A stretch of DNA of 64,000 nt from Pseudobdellovibrionaceae bacterium. GTDB lineage: Bacteria; Bdellovibrionota; Bdellovibrionia; Bdellovibrionales; Bdellovibrionaceae. Shown piece by piece: positions 1-9,206 of the stretch. A model generated the notes under the pieces. The model did not search any database and was not told the DNA's origin. It saw only the letters and a list, made by a program, of their open reading frames with translations. The position numbers were made by a program, and so were the translations under genes. The first letter of the stretch is position 1; every line of letters starts with the position of its first letter. The stretch is from contig JAHBUV010000001.1 of assembly GCA_019637915.1 (NCBI GenBank), forward strand, positions 62,001 to 126,000. Direction: 5' to 3'.

Positions 1-1
1 C

Positions 2-973
2 GATCGTGCGGAGATGAAGAGCGCCCTCGACGTGCTGGCGAAAAAGAAACTGGACACGCGCGCCCAGCTCGAGAAAAAAGCCTCGGGCGGCGACGTGGCG
101 GCGGCGTTGGAACTCGCGCAGCGGGCGGCGCAGTCCTATCAGATTGAAACGGCGCTGAAATGGTTCGCCCTGCTGCCGGACCGCGCCGAGCACCGCGAGT
201 ACTGGGTGATGAGAATCGCCGATCTCGCCGAGCGCTCCGGCAAGGACCCGAAGAGCGAAAAGGGGAGGAGGGAATGGCAGGACGCCCTGGCCGCCGCCCT
301 CCGGAAATTCCCCCGCACCATGAGCTCCCTGGATTGGCGTTTGTCCCTGGCGCAGCTGCAGGCGCCCGCCGCCGCCCAGGGGACCTTGCGGGACCTCGTC
401 AAGATGAGCGACGAACTGATCGCGGACCGGGCGCGCATGGCGGAGGTGATCCGCAGCGAACCCAGCGGTGATTACCTGGGCATCGAGTCCCTGCGCGTTT
501 TCCAGGCGAAGGCCGAAGCCCTCGAAGCCCTGCAGCGGCCGGCGGACGCCCTGGCGGCGTGGAAAGCGGCCGCGGAAGAGGGGCGCCGCCTGGCGATCCG
601 GGAGGAGCCGAGCGGCCCGTACTACCGCTTCCTGGTGATTCTCAAAAAGGCCGGCGAGCACGAGCGGCTGAAACGCTTTTTCGCGCGCCACGCGGCCTTG
701 CCGAAAACCGACGGGGAACTCCTCCGCCGTTACGCGAAATACCTGCTCGAGCAGGGGGATTACACCCAGGCCGTCCGCGTTTCGGAGCGGGCCTTGAAGG
801 ACTCCTACGGCCGCAACGAGGTCCTGGCCGCCATCGTGCACGCCCAGGCCCTGGGGAAAATGGGCAAAGTCGCCGAGGCGAAACAATTTTTATTGAAGTA
901 CCAGACGCGCAAGGATTTGACCGACGACGCCCGCCAGCAGATCGAAAGCGTTTTCAAAACCCTGGGTTCCTAG
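2..973 (+). CDS. Helical-repeat (TPR-like) protein, 5' end outside window
   Basis: The reading frame is open to the first complete codon of the window, so the N-terminus lies upstream; an internal ATG at 14 is not needed as a start. The 323 visible residues are almost entirely amphipathic helix with repeated Ala/Leu-rich pairs (for example around residues 30-45, 165-200 and 240-300), the pattern of tetratricopeptide-like superhelices that hold protein partners. There is no catalytic motif, membrane segment or signal peptide in the visible part. Its stop codon shares the palindrome CTAG with the stop of the convergent DUF72 gene. Function is unknown; an assembly or scaffold role is only a guess from the fold. 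Confidence 0.7.
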   Translation, partial: DRAEMKSALDVLAKKKLDTRAQLEKKASGGDVAAALELAQRAAQSYQIETALKWFALLPDRAEHREYWVMRIADLAERSGKDPKSEKGRREWQDALAAALRKFPRTMSSLDWRLSLAQLQAPAAAQGTLRDLVKMSDELIADRARMAEVIRSEPSGDYLGIESLRVFQAKAEALEALQRPADALAAWKAAAEEGRRLAIREEPSGPYYRFLVILKKAGEHERLKRFFARHAALPKTDGELLRRYAKYLLEQGDYTQAVRVSERALKDSYGRNEVLAAIVHAQALGKMGKVAEAKQFLLKYQTRKDLTDDARQQIESVFKTLGS

Positions 974-1857
974 CAGGACACCCACTGCAGGGGCGGCAGG
1001 CCCGCCCCGGTGGTGTCGTTCAGGTCGCGGATCACCTGGTTCGCCATTTCCGGCGCGCTCACGTCGTCGGGTTCGTGCACGAAGAAAAAGATCTCTTTCA
1101 ATCCCCGACGGGACCATTGCGCGAGCCGTTCGCTCCAGGCCTGGCAGCGCGTGAAGTCGCTCTCGTGCAGATTGTTGCCGATGAAGCGCAGGAGCACGAA
1201 ATCGGCGCTGATCGAGGTGTGCAGGACGTCCCGCCGCCCCGCTACGTCGGTGATGACAAGGCCGATGCCGCGGCTTTGCAGGTAGCGGGTCAGGGCCGGG
1301 CGCACGCGGCCTTCCTCGAACCAGCAGGGGTGGCGCAACTCCAGCGACAGGGGGAGGTCGTCGGGCCAGGATTTCAAAAAGTGAAAAAGCTCGGCCTTGC
1401 GGACATCGCTGAAAGTCGGAGGCAGCTGCAGAAAGCAGGGGCCCAGATGGGGGCCGAAGTGGGCGATGGACTCCAGCCAGCGGCGCAGCTCGGCGGCGTC
1501 GGTGAGTCCCCCGGCGCTGTGGGAAATGCTTTGCGGGATTTTCGGGCAAAATAAAAATGATTCAGGCACTTTCGAGACCCAGGTCCGCACCTGCTCGGCG
1601 GTGGGAATGCGGTAGTGCGTGGTGTTGAGCTCGATGGTGGCGAAGTTCTTCGCGTAGAAGCTCAGGTAATCAATGGCCTTGGTGCCGGGGGGATAGATCT
1701 TTCCCACCCACTCCTTGTGCCCCCAGGCGGGAGTGCCCAAACGAATCTGAGTTTCCCCGGCGGCGGGCCGGCGGCCGAGGAACTCCAGGCTCAGCGGATC
1801 GTCCGCCGGCAGGCTCCAATCAACATCGTTGAGAAGGGGGGTTTTGCCGAACTCCAT
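970..1857 (-). CDS. DUF72 (YecE-like) family protein
   Basis: The product matches the DUF72/YecE family, a TIM-barrel fold of unknown biochemical role: an N-terminal R-L-G-T-P-A-W-G segment, then Y-P-P-G-T, F-A-T-I-E-L-N-T-T-H-Y-R and F-x-F-C-P-K-I-P, all family hallmarks, followed by a conserved S-L-E-L-R-H-P-C-W stretch. Length (295 aa) is typical. I chose the ATG at 1857 because a GGGAG sits nine bases upstream; a second ATG at 1875 would add six residues. The gene diverges from the histidine kinase at 1969 and converges, stop on stop, with the helical-repeat gene. No signal peptide, so cytoplasmic. Confidence 0.85.
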   Translation of the reverse strand: MEFGKTPLLNDVDWSLPADDPLSLEFLGRRPAAGETQIRLGTPAWGHKEWVGKIYPPGTKAIDYLSFYAKNFATIELNTTHYRIPTAEQVRTWVSKVPESFLFCPKIPQSISHSAGGLTDAAELRRWLESIAHFGPHLGPCFLQLPPTFSDVRKAELFHFLKSWPDDLPLSLELRHPCWFEEGRVRPALTRYLQSRGIGLVITDVAGRRDVLHTSISADFVLLRFIGNNLHESDFTRCQAWSERLAQWSRRGLKEIFFFVHEPDDVSAPEMANQVIRDLNDTTGAGLPPLQWVSC

Positions 1858-1968
1858 GTCTTTTTTCTCCCGCATCCACCGCGTCCCGGCTGTGAAGAAT
1901 TCTTCCCTTCAGATACGGATTTTTCTCCGTAAGATGAATTTTCCACGAAAGGGACACGGAGGGGGACT

Positions 1969-2733
1969 GTGCTCACGATGGAAAATCAATTCAATCAGCA
2001 ATTCTTATCTGTTCTTCATCGCGAAGTTCGCACTCCCTTGGGGACGATTCAAGGTTTTCTGGAAATCTTGGCGCAGTCCAAGGAATTGCCCGAAAGCTGT
2101 CGCGGTTGGGTGGACATTATCCAGAAGAACACCGTCGAGCTCAGCGCTTGTCTGAGCCAGATCCTGGAGTTCACCACCATTGAAGCGGGGCAGCTTTTGC
2201 TGCAGCCCCGTGGCTTTGACATCCGCGACGTGATGGACACGGTGATGAATTCGATGAACCTGAAGGCCCGCAAGCACCACACCTTCCTGTGGAGCGAGAC
2301 CCGGGACCTGCGTGACTCGGGTCTTTGGAGCGACGCGGAGAAGCTGCAGCAAATCGTCGCGAACCTGGTGGCGAATTCCGTGCAATCCACGCGCGACGGC
2401 GAGATCTGCTTGCGGGTGAGCGAGGTGCGTGAAGGCGATTGGATCCGCCTGGACATCATCGACACCGGCTCCGGGATCCCCCGCGATTTCATCCCCCATC
2501 TTTTCGAGCCGTTCCGCTGCGGCCCCCGCGACAAATCGGATCCGGGAAGCGGCGCGGGCCTGGGGCTCGCCGTGGCGAGGAAACTCGCCCTCTCGCTGGG
2601 GGGTCATTTGGATTTGCTGCGAACAGGCGTCGAAGGAAGCGTCTTTCGCCTTGAGGTGCCCCGGCGCATGAAAAAGCGCGACGAGGTGATGGACGGCCTG
2701 GCCGCCGTTCAGTCGGAGAAAGCTCTTTCGTAG
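1969..2733 (+). CDS. Soluble two-component sensor histidine kinase
   Basis: A 254-residue kinase core with almost no sensor region. The H-box H-R-E-V-R-T-P-L starts at residue 17, making His17 the likely autophosphorylation site. The ATPase domain has an N-box (Q-I-V-A-N-L-V-A-N-S-V), G1 box D-T-G-S-G-I-P and G2 box G-A-G-L-G-L-A. There is no membrane segment, PAS or GAF domain, so the input must come from a partner protein or a small N-terminal surface. The start is GTG at 1969, seven bases after GGAGG; the in-frame ATG at 1978 is the alternative. No response regulator lies beside it, so it is an orphan kinase here. Its 3' end overlaps the convergent HNH nuclease gene by 25 bp. Confidence 0.88.
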   Translation: MLTMENQFNQQFLSVLHREVRTPLGTIQGFLEILAQSKELPESCRGWVDIIQKNTVELSACLSQILEFTTIEAGQLLLQPRGFDIRDVMDTVMNSMNLKARKHHTFLWSETRDLRDSGLWSDAEKLQQIVANLVANSVQSTRDGEICLRVSEVREGDWIRLDIIDTGSGIPRDFIPHLFEPFRCGPRDKSDPGSGAGLGLAVARKLALSLGGHLDLLRTGVEGSVFRLEVPRRMKKRDEVMDGLAAVQSEKALS

Positions 2734-3530
2734 ACCGGCGGAGGCGCTTCGGCGCACTCGCGGACCGCCTCGGGGATGCGGGCTCTCTGCTCCGCGATCG
2801 TGCGGGCGGGGACGCGGAACGCCGCGGGGGAGCAATTCAGCTGACGGACCATTTGCTGAATGGCCTCACCCTCGGGCTCCGAGATCATCAGTTTCCACAC
2901 GGTTTTGATTTCCATCCACGCCGCCAGGTACGCGCAGTGAAAGCGCCGGTTCGGCGGCATCCACGCATGGGGGGCGGAGTCGCCCTTGCTCATGTTGAGA
3001 CCGGCATCCACCGGCACGAGATGGTGGCGTCCCGCCATGAAGTTCGCGTAAGCGCAGCGGGTGAGGTTATTCCACCGGAAGGCGCCCGAGATGTAAGAGT
3101 TTTTCAGAGGCACCACATGATCGATCTGCAATTGAATGGCGGCGGTGTAGGGGCGGTCGGAGTAGGGGTCGTGCCACAGGCCGGTTTCCACGAAGCAAGG
3201 GTCACGGGGGTACACGGTGGTGGGCTTTTGCGATTCGCGTTTTAGGATCAGTCCCCGCGTGTTGAAGCAGGTGCCGGTGTGCGGGCGCAGGATCCACGGA
3301 CCATAATGCTGTTTGCGGTTGTAAGGCACCGAAGGTTGCGGCGGCGGCCGGTTGAAGCGCATCCAGTCCAGAGTGTTGATTTCACTGAGTTTGGGGGAAT
3401 CTTTCACCTGATAAAAAAGCTGTCCCGGCATGCCGAGGTTGGCGGCGGGAACGGCGGCGAGGTTCTGAGCCATCACGGCGGCGGGAACCAGGCACAGAAC
3501 GCAGACGATCAATGTGCGAAATGAATGCAT
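2709..3530 (-). CDS. Secreted HNH-type endonuclease (DUF1524-like)
   Basis: The protein begins with a signal peptide ending near A-V-M-A, so it is exported. The C-terminal half carries I-D-H-V-V-P-L-K, then W-N-N-L-T-R and L-N-M-S-K-G-D-S-A-P-H-A-W-M-P-P, the arrangement of the HNH/DUF1524 nuclease family (His-Asp metal-binding start, later Asn and a basic S-K-G-D). The start at 3530 is preceded by GGAGGGGG at good spacing; an upstream ATG at 3560 would place ten charged residues before the signal peptide and is less likely. Six or more cysteines suggest periplasmic disulfides. With endonuclease I at 56.5-57.4 kb it gives the organism at least two exported nucleases in this window, fitting DNA scavenging. 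Confidence 0.82.
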   Translation of the reverse strand: MHSFRTLIVCVLCLVPAAVMAQNLAAVPAANLGMPGQLFYQVKDSPKLSEINTLDWMRFNRPPPQPSVPYNRKQHYGPWILRPHTGTCFNTRGLILKRESQKPTTVYPRDPCFVETGLWHDPYSDRPYTAAIQLQIDHVVPLKNSYISGAFRWNNLTRCAYANFMAGRHHLVPVDAGLNMSKGDSAPHAWMPPNRRFHCAYLAAWMEIKTVWKLMISEPEGEAIQQMVRQLNCSPAAFRVPARTIAEQRARIPEAVRECAEAPPPVYERAFSD

Positions 3531-3668
3531 TCCGTCCCCCTCCGCCGAAAAGCAGATCAAAGTCTGGGAGGGCTGACAACCTCTCTTTCTTCAGAAGTTT
3601 GATTGACCTGTTGATGACCTGCATTAAGCTGAGAGGATTGGTCACAAGGGGTTCATCAAGGAGGAATT

Positions 3669-3857
3669 ATGCAAAAAATTTGTGCATCTTTGCTGTTGGC
3701 CTTCGCGCTCTGCACTATGGGTTGCGCGACGAAAGAAAAAAAGGACTGCGCTTGCGGTGGACACGGTCACGCCCATGAACACAAGCACGAGCACAAAGCC
3801 GGGGAAAAACACGACTGCACCAAGGGCGAGTGCCAGATCGGAACTGGATCAAAATGA
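3669..3857 (+). CDS. Small His/Cys-rich lipoprotein
   Basis: A 62-residue protein with a lipoprotein signal (L-C-T-M-G-C, lipidated Cys at about 19) followed by a mature part made of C-A-C, G-H-G-H-A-H-E-H-K-H-E-H and later H-D-C and E-C. This is a dense potential metal-binding surface (Zn, Cu or Ni), anchored to a membrane on the periplasmic side. AAGGAGG lies just upstream of the ATG. It precedes the TetR-TolC-RND efflux operon by about 50 bp on the same strand. A role as a metal buffer connected with efflux is inference; nothing in the sequence proves which metal or whether it is co-regulated. Confidence 0.75.
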   Translation: MQKICASLLLAFALCTMGCATKEKKDCACGGHGHAHEHKHEHKAGEKHDCTKGECQIGTGSK

Positions 3858-3858
3858 T

Positions 3859-3896
3859 TCAAGCAAGTGTTTGATTTGACTCAAACGCTTGTTTGA
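3859..3896. promoter_or_regulatory. Inverted-repeat operator for the TetR regulator
   Basis: Two 16-base arms (3859-3874 and 3881-3896) flank a 6-base spacer and are reverse complements with two mismatches. The core is CAAGTGTTTGA / TCAAACGCTTG. It ends 13 bp before the tetR start, the classical location and size of an autoregulatory TetR-family operator, so it probably controls the whole tetR-tolC-RND operon. The assignment rests on symmetry and position only. Confidence 0.7.
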
Positions 3897-3909
3897 CCGA
3901 TGAAGGGTC

Positions 3910-4587
3910 ATGGCGCTGAGAAGCAAGGCCCTGAACAAAACAAAACGTGTTCGCTCCGTGGCGGCCACGCCGGACGGCGCGCGGGAGAAACTCCTCAAAG
4001 TCGCGCTCCATTTGTTCTCCGAACGGGGCCTGGACGGCGTCAGCGTCCGCGACATCTCCAAGGAAGCCAAACTCAACGTCAGCCTGGTCAGTTACTACTT
4101 CGGCGGCAAGGAGGGCCTGTACGAGGCCATCCTCATGGAGCACATGAACGAGGTGCACGGCCATCTGCGCGGCGTGATCGAGCACTTCGCCAATCTCCCC
4201 ATCAGCCGCGAGGTTTTCGCCGAGGAGATCCGCCTGATCGTGAAGAACCTCGTCGAGGCGCGCCTGCGCACGCCGGCCATCGCCCAGATCATGCAGCGCG
4301 AGCGCGTCGATGGTTTGCGCCACTCCCGCAAAGTCTACGAGGAGATCATGGCCCCTCTGGCCGACCAGCTGGTCGGGCTGGTGGAACGGGCCCAGGCCCA
4401 GGGCGTCCTGCGCCGGGAGTTGAACGCCCGCGCCTACTTCATCTGCATGATCGAGAGCCTGTTCGGCTATTTCATTTTCCACGATTGCAAAGTGAAGCTG
4501 TTCAAGGACGCCTATCGTTTTCCCAAAGACAAAGACGCTTTCATCGAACATATGGTGCTGATTTTCACGCAAGGGGTTTTCGCATGA
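3910..4587 (+). CDS. TetR/AcrR family transcriptional regulator
   Basis: The N-terminal 80 residues hold the TetR DNA-binding domain: A-R-E-K-L-L-K-V-A-L-H-L-F-S-E-R-G, then V-S-V-R-D-I-S-K-E-A and the recognition helix region S-L-V-S-Y-Y-F-G-G-K-E-G-L-Y. The rest is an all-helical ligand-binding domain without a specific family mark. It is the first gene of an efflux operon, sits 13 bp after a long inverted repeat, and its stop overlaps the tolC-like start as ATGA, so the two are translationally coupled. By family precedent it is a repressor released by a substrate of the pump; the ligand cannot be predicted. Confidence 0.93.
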   Translation: MALRSKALNKTKRVRSVAATPDGAREKLLKVALHLFSERGLDGVSVRDISKEAKLNVSLVSYYFGGKEGLYEAILMEHMNEVHGHLRGVIEHFANLPISREVFAEEIRLIVKNLVEARLRTPAIAQIMQRERVDGLRHSRKVYEEIMAPLADQLVGLVERAQAQGVLRRELNARAYFICMIESLFGYFIFHDCKVKLFKDAYRFPKDKDAFIEHMVLIFTQGVFA

Positions 4588-6011
4588 ACATGCGGTGGCT
4601 GTGGTTGGTTCCGTTCCTCTTCTCTCTGCCGGCGCGGGCGATGGATCTGCGCGAGTACATGGACCAGGTGGTGAAAAAGCACCGCGGCCTCGAGGCCATG
4701 CGCCTGTCGGCGCAGGCGGCGGAGGACAAACGCCAGGCGGGCGACCTCGAACTGTCGCCGCAATTGTCCCTGGGCGGCAGTTACCTGTCGGACAAGAAAC
4801 AGCCGAGCCAGGTCGGAGCGCAGGAGATGCGCGTCGATCAGTACAGCGCCAGCCTCGCGAAGAAATTCTCGACGGGCACGGCGGTGAAACTCAGCGCCAA
4901 CACGACCACGTCCAAATACCTCGGGTTGAACCCGGCTTTCGTCAACATCCTGGGCGGCGAGCAGTTCGGCACGGGCGGCCTCGGCCTCTCCATCAGCCAG
5001 TCCCTCTGGAAGGACGGTTTCGGCCATGGCACGCGCCTGCGTCAGGCCCGCGAAGCCGCCATCGCGGAGGCTGAAAGCGGCAATTACGACCTGCAAAGCC
5101 GTCAGATCCTGTCCGATGCGGAAAAGGCCTTTTGGGATTACCTCTACCGCCAGCAGGAAGTGGCGATCCGCAAGGCGTCGCTCGAGCGCGCCGACCGCAT
5201 CGACAAATGGATTTCGCGCCGTGTGTCCGATGGTATCTCCGACCGCGCCGATCAGTTGAACGCCAAGGCCCTGGTGGCTTCGCGCAAACTGCAGTTGGAC
5301 ATGGCGGAAGACGGCCTGACGGGGGCGGAAAAAACCCTGCGTGATTACCTGGAACTCGCCCCCGGCGAGGCCCTGCCGCCCGTTCAGGGACGCATCGGCG
5401 AAAGACGCGATCTCAAAAAACTCGTGGGCGAGGGCGGTGGCCGCGTCGTGAAACTGGACGCCTGGATCGCCCAGCTGCAGGCCAAGGCCAGCGAGAGCGG
5501 CGCCAAAGAGGTGGCCAACGCCGTCGCGGCGGACCTGGCTTTGAGCGGCGCCTACAACACCAACAGCTACGCGCCGGGCGGCACCGCCAGCGACGCGACC
5601 AAGGACATCAGCAAGACCGACCTGCCGACGGTCACGGTGGGCCTCACGTGGACCTACACCTTCGACACCGACGCCAAGACCTCGAGGGTTGAAGAAGCGC
5701 GCAAGCAGGCCCTCGCGGCGAAGCTGCAGGCCGAGCGCAAGAGCCGCGAGGGCGACACCGCCTGGTCGGAACTGCTCCGCCGCGACGGCGAGCTGACGAA
5801 GCAGATCACGGCCTCCGAGGAAATCAGCAAACTGCAATCCGAGCGGGCCAAGGCCCAGCAGAACAAGCTTTCCCGGGGCCGCGCCATCACCATCGACGTG
5901 ATCAACTCCGAGCAGGAGGCGGCCGAGGCCGAGCTGCAGTGGGCGCGTTTGCAGGTGGAACAAAGAAAATTGGAATCCCAGAGCCGCCTTTACATCGCGG
6001 TCAAGGAGTAA
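4584..6011 (+). CDS. TolC-like outer-membrane efflux protein
   Basis: A 475-residue protein starting with a signal peptide (ending near P-A-R-A) and continuing with the long heptad-rich helices and duplicated layout of the outer-membrane efflux protein family: D-L-R-E-Y-M-D-Q-V-V at the start of the mature protein, beta-rich stretches such as S-L-G-G-S-Y-L-S and V-T-V-G-L-T-W-T-Y, and helical hairpins around residues 170-290 and 365-470. TolC-type proteins form trimeric channels crossing the outer membrane and periplasm. The ATG overlaps the tetR stop (ATGA). The RND pump gene begins six bases after its stop. Unusually, no periplasmic adaptor gene is present in the operon. Confidence 0.88.
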   Translation: MNMRWLWLVPFLFSLPARAMDLREYMDQVVKKHRGLEAMRLSAQAAEDKRQAGDLELSPQLSLGGSYLSDKKQPSQVGAQEMRVDQYSASLAKKFSTGTAVKLSANTTTSKYLGLNPAFVNILGGEQFGTGGLGLSISQSLWKDGFGHGTRLRQAREAAIAEAESGNYDLQSRQILSDAEKAFWDYLYRQQEVAIRKASLERADRIDKWISRRVSDGISDRADQLNAKALVASRKLQLDMAEDGLTGAEKTLRDYLELAPGEALPPVQGRIGERRDLKKLVGEGGGRVVKLDAWIAQLQAKASESGAKEVANAVAADLALSGAYNTNSYAPGGTASDATKDISKTDLPTVTVGLTWTYTFDTDAKTSRVEEARKQALAAKLQAERKSREGDTAWSELLRRDGELTKQITASEEISKLQSERAKAQQNKLSRGRAITIDVINSEQEAAEAELQWARLQVEQRKLESQSRLYIAVKE

Positions 6012-6017
6012 GGATTT

Positions 6018-9000
6018 ATGAACCTCTCAGAACTCGCCATCCGCCGGCCGATTTTCATCCTGTGCGTCGTCTTCTTCATGCTGGTGACGGGCTTCATGTC
6101 GCTGAAGAAGATGCCCGTCGACCAATTCCCCGACGTGACGTTCCCGATCGTGTCGGTGTACGTGCGTTATCCGGGCGCCTCGCCCCTGGATCTTGAGCGC
6201 GAGGTCTCGAAGAAGATCGAGGACGAGATCTCGAGCCTCGCCGGCCTCGATACCCTGACCTCCAACAACTACGAGGGCGTCGCCATCATCCTGGCGAAGT
6301 TCCGTCTGGGCACGGACGTCAAGGACGTCGAGCAGCAGATCCGCAACCGTGTCGGCAACATCCGTTCCGACCTGCCCGCCGACATCACCGAACCCGTGAT
6401 CCGTCGTTTCGACCCGGCCGACCAGCCGATCATGTCCCTGGTCGTCGTTTCGGACATGGATCCGGGCGAGCTCTTCGACATCGTCGACGAGCGCGTCAAG
6501 CCCGCTTTCGAGCGTCTGCCGGACGTCGGCCAGGTGGAGATCTTCGGCGGCCGCAAGCGCGAAGTGCGCGTCTACGTGGACCGCAACAAACTGCAGGACC
6601 GCGAGCTGTCCATGATCCAGGTCGCCCAGCGCATCGAGCAGACCTCGAAGGACGTGCCGATCGGAAAGGTCGACAACGTCAAAAACGAAACCAGCCTGCG
6701 CACCTCCGGCGAGTTCACCAGCTTCGAGGACCTGAAGGACGTGGCGGTGAGCTTCCTCGGCTCCGACCGCCCGGTGAAACTGAAGGAGATCGGCGACGTC
6801 ATCATGAGCCTCGAGGATCCGACCCGCCTGTCCTCGGTGAACGGCAAGAACGCCCTGTCCCTGGCCGTGTACAAGCAATCCGGCGCCAACACCGTGGCCG
6901 TGGCCGACCGCGTGGGCGCCGCCATCGGTTCCACCAACGCCATCTTGAAAGAGCGCGGCATCAACGCCGAGGTGAAGCTGATCCGCGACGGCGCCTTGCC
7001 CATCCGCATGAACGTCGCCGACGTCTATGAAACGATCATCATCGGGATCGTCCTGTGCGTGATCGTGGTGTTCTTCTTCCTGGGTTCGGCCCGTTCGACC
7101 TTCATCACCGGCATGGCCCTGCCGAACTCGCTGCTCGGCGGTTTCATCATCATGTACGCCTCCGGCTTCTCCATCAACGTCCTGACCCTGCTCGCCTTGT
7201 CGCTGGCCGTGGGTCTGCTGATCGACGACGCCATCGTGGTGCGGGAAAACATTTTCCGCCACATGGAGATGGGCAAGAGCCCGCGCCAGGCCGCCATCGA
7301 CGGAACGAAGGAAGTGGCCCTCGCCGTCATCGCCACCACTTTCGTGGTCATCGCGGTCTTCGGTCCCATCGCCTTCGTGCCGGGGATGATCGGGCAGTTC
7401 TTCAAGCAGTTCGGCCTCACCGTCGTGTTCACGATGCTGATCTCGCTCCTGGACGCCTTCACCGTGGCGCCGATGCTGTCGGCCCATCTGGCCGCCCCGA
7501 ACGAGCACGTGCGCGGCAAGGGCTTCATGGACCGCGTGCTGAACCAGTTCGACCGCTTCCAGACCTGGTTGGAAAACATCTATGAGAAAGCCCTGATCTG
7601 GGCGCTCAACTGGAAAAAAACCGTGCTGGCGGGCGCCTTTTTCCTCTTCGTGTTCTCGATCGCCCTGGTCGGCTTCATCCCGAAGACCTTCCTGCCGCCG
7701 AACGAACTCGGCGAGTTCACCGTGTCCGTCGAGATGCCGGTGGGGACCTCTTTGGAGGGCACCGACGCCTTCACGCGCAAGATCGAGGACAAGCTCAAGA
7801 CCTTCCCGGAAGTTCAGATGGTCCTGAAAACCGTCGGCAACAGCCAGCTCGAGGCGAACAAGGCCGATTTCTTCGTGCAGCTCGTGCCCTCGAAGCAGCG
7901 CAAGTTCACCACGACGCAGATGAAAACCCGCGTGCGCGAAGCGATGGATTCCTTCGGCAAGGAAGCGAACATCGCCGTGGGCGATTACGACATCTCCGGC
8001 GGCGGTCAGAAGCCCTTCAACATGTTCATCGTCGGCGATGACCTGAAGCAGGTGACCGAGTACTCGGAAAAAGTCCGCGATCGCCTGCGCCAGATCAAGG
8101 ACCTCGCCGACGTCGACACCAACTTCCGTTCCGGGAAGCCGGAGTTCCGCGTGATCTTCGATCGCGCCCGCTCCGAGTCCCTGGGCGTGTCTACGGCCCA
8201 GGCCGGTCTGGAGCTGCGTTACCGCACGGAAGGCGCCGAGGCCGCGACGTACCGCCAGGGCGGGCAGGAGTACAAGATCCGCGCCCGTCTGCGGGAGGAC
8301 CAGCGCGACCTCGAGAAGAACTTCTCGACGACCCTGGTGCCGAACACGAACTTCAACATGATCCCGCTCCCGCGCATCGCCAAGGGCGAGAACGCCTTCG
8401 GTTACTCGCAGATCAACCGCCAGAACAAAGGCCGCTACATCGCCATCACCGCCAACATGGCGGAAGGCGGAAAGCTCGGCGACGCCACGACGGAAGTGGA
8501 ACGCCTGATGAAGGGCGAACTGAAACCGCCCGTCGGCGTCGAGTACCGCTTCGAGGGGATGGCCCAGGACTTCCAGGACCTGATCGCCAATATGCTCATC
8601 GCCATGGGGTTGGGCGTGCTGTTCATCTACTTCGTGCTGGCCTCGTTGTACGAGAGCTTCATCACGCCCTTCACCATCCTGCTGGCCCTGCCGCTGGCGA
8701 TCAGCGGGGCGACGGCCTCCCTGTTCATCACGGGCAAGACCATCGATATCTTCTCGATCATCGGGATGGTGATGCTGCTCGGGGTGGTGGCGAAGAACTC
8801 CATCCTGCTCGTGGACTACACGCTGCACGTCCTGCGCGAGGAGAAGCTGCCGCGCCGTGAAGCCCTGATCCGCGCCTGCCGCACGCGCCTGCGCCCGATC
8901 CTGATGACGAGTTTCGCGCTCATCGCCGGGACCCTGCCCATCGCCATCGGTCTGTCGGAGCTCGGCGCCCAGCGCATGTCCATGGGGATCGCCATCATCG

Positions 9001-9197
9001 GCGGGGTGGCGAGCTCGACGCTCCTGACCCTGATCGTCGTGCCGGCGGCCTTCGGTTACATCGAGGACTTCAACCAGTGGATGCTTCGCACCTTCCGTCG
9101 CCTGACGAAAAAGGTCGACATGGAAGAGTCCCACGCGCCCCACCACGCCGCCGAAGAAGCGCGCATGACGGCGCAAAAACCCGACGCGCGGGCCTGA
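6018..9197 (+). CDS. RND-family inner-membrane efflux pump (AcrB/MdtB-like)
   Basis: A full-length (1059 aa) resistance-nodulation-division transporter of the HAE1 type. The N-terminus I-R-R-P-I-F-I-L-C-V-V-F-F-M-L-V begins transmembrane helix 1; the first periplasmic loop contains P-D-V-T-F-P; helix 4 carries the proton-relay pair Asp403-Asp404 in G-L-L-I-D-D-A-I-V-V; and the second half repeats the layout, with G-V-V-A-K-N-S-I-L-L-V-D-Y in helix 10. It exports drugs, lipids or metabolites by proton antiport through the TolC-like channel encoded just upstream. Translation probably starts from the AAGGAG at the end of the upstream gene. The missing adaptor must be encoded elsewhere. Confidence 0.95.
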   Translation: MNLSELAIRRPIFILCVVFFMLVTGFMSLKKMPVDQFPDVTFPIVSVYVRYPGASPLDLEREVSKKIEDEISSLAGLDTLTSNNYEGVAIILAKFRLGTDVKDVEQQIRNRVGNIRSDLPADITEPVIRRFDPADQPIMSLVVVSDMDPGELFDIVDERVKPAFERLPDVGQVEIFGGRKREVRVYVDRNKLQDRELSMIQVAQRIEQTSKDVPIGKVDNVKNETSLRTSGEFTSFEDLKDVAVSFLGSDRPVKLKEIGDVIMSLEDPTRLSSVNGKNALSLAVYKQSGANTVAVADRVGAAIGSTNAILKERGINAEVKLIRDGALPIRMNVADVYETIIIGIVLCVIVVFFFLGSARSTFITGMALPNSLLGGFIIMYASGFSINVLTLLALSLAVGLLIDDAIVVRENIFRHMEMGKSPRQAAIDGTKEVALAVIATTFVVIAVFGPIAFVPGMIGQFFKQFGLTVVFTMLISLLDAFTVAPMLSAHLAAPNEHVRGKGFMDRVLNQFDRFQTWLENIYEKALIWALNWKKTVLAGAFFLFVFSIALVGFIPKTFLPPNELGEFTVSVEMPVGTSLEGTDAFTRKIEDKLKTFPEVQMVLKTVGNSQLEANKADFFVQLVPSKQRKFTTTQMKTRVREAMDSFGKEANIAVGDYDISGGGQKPFNMFIVGDDLKQVTEYSEKVRDRLRQIKDLADVDTNFRSGKPEFRVIFDRARSESLGVSTAQAGLELRYRTEGAEAATYRQGGQEYKIRARLREDQRDLEKNFSTTLVPNTNFNMIPLPRIAKGENAFGYSQINRQNKGRYIAITANMAEGGKLGDATTEVERLMKGELKPPVGVEYRFEGMAQDFQDLIANMLIAMGLGVLFIYFVLASLYESFITPFTILLALPLAISGATASLFITGKTIDIFSIIGMVMLLGVVAKNSILLVDYTLHVLREEKLPRREALIRACRTRLRPILMTSFALIAGTLPIAIGLSELGAQRMSMGIAIIGGVASSTLLTLIVVPAAFGYIEDFNQWMLRTFRRLTKKVDMEESHAPHHAAEEARMTAQKPDARA

Positions 9198-9206
9198 TCA
9201 CCCGGA

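Noticed and set aside
6027-9176. Very long open frame antisense to the RND pump
   Set aside because: High G+C at third positions of the real gene keeps the opposite strand open; the product is His/Asp/Gly-rich without any domain, whereas the plus strand encodes a complete RND transporter.
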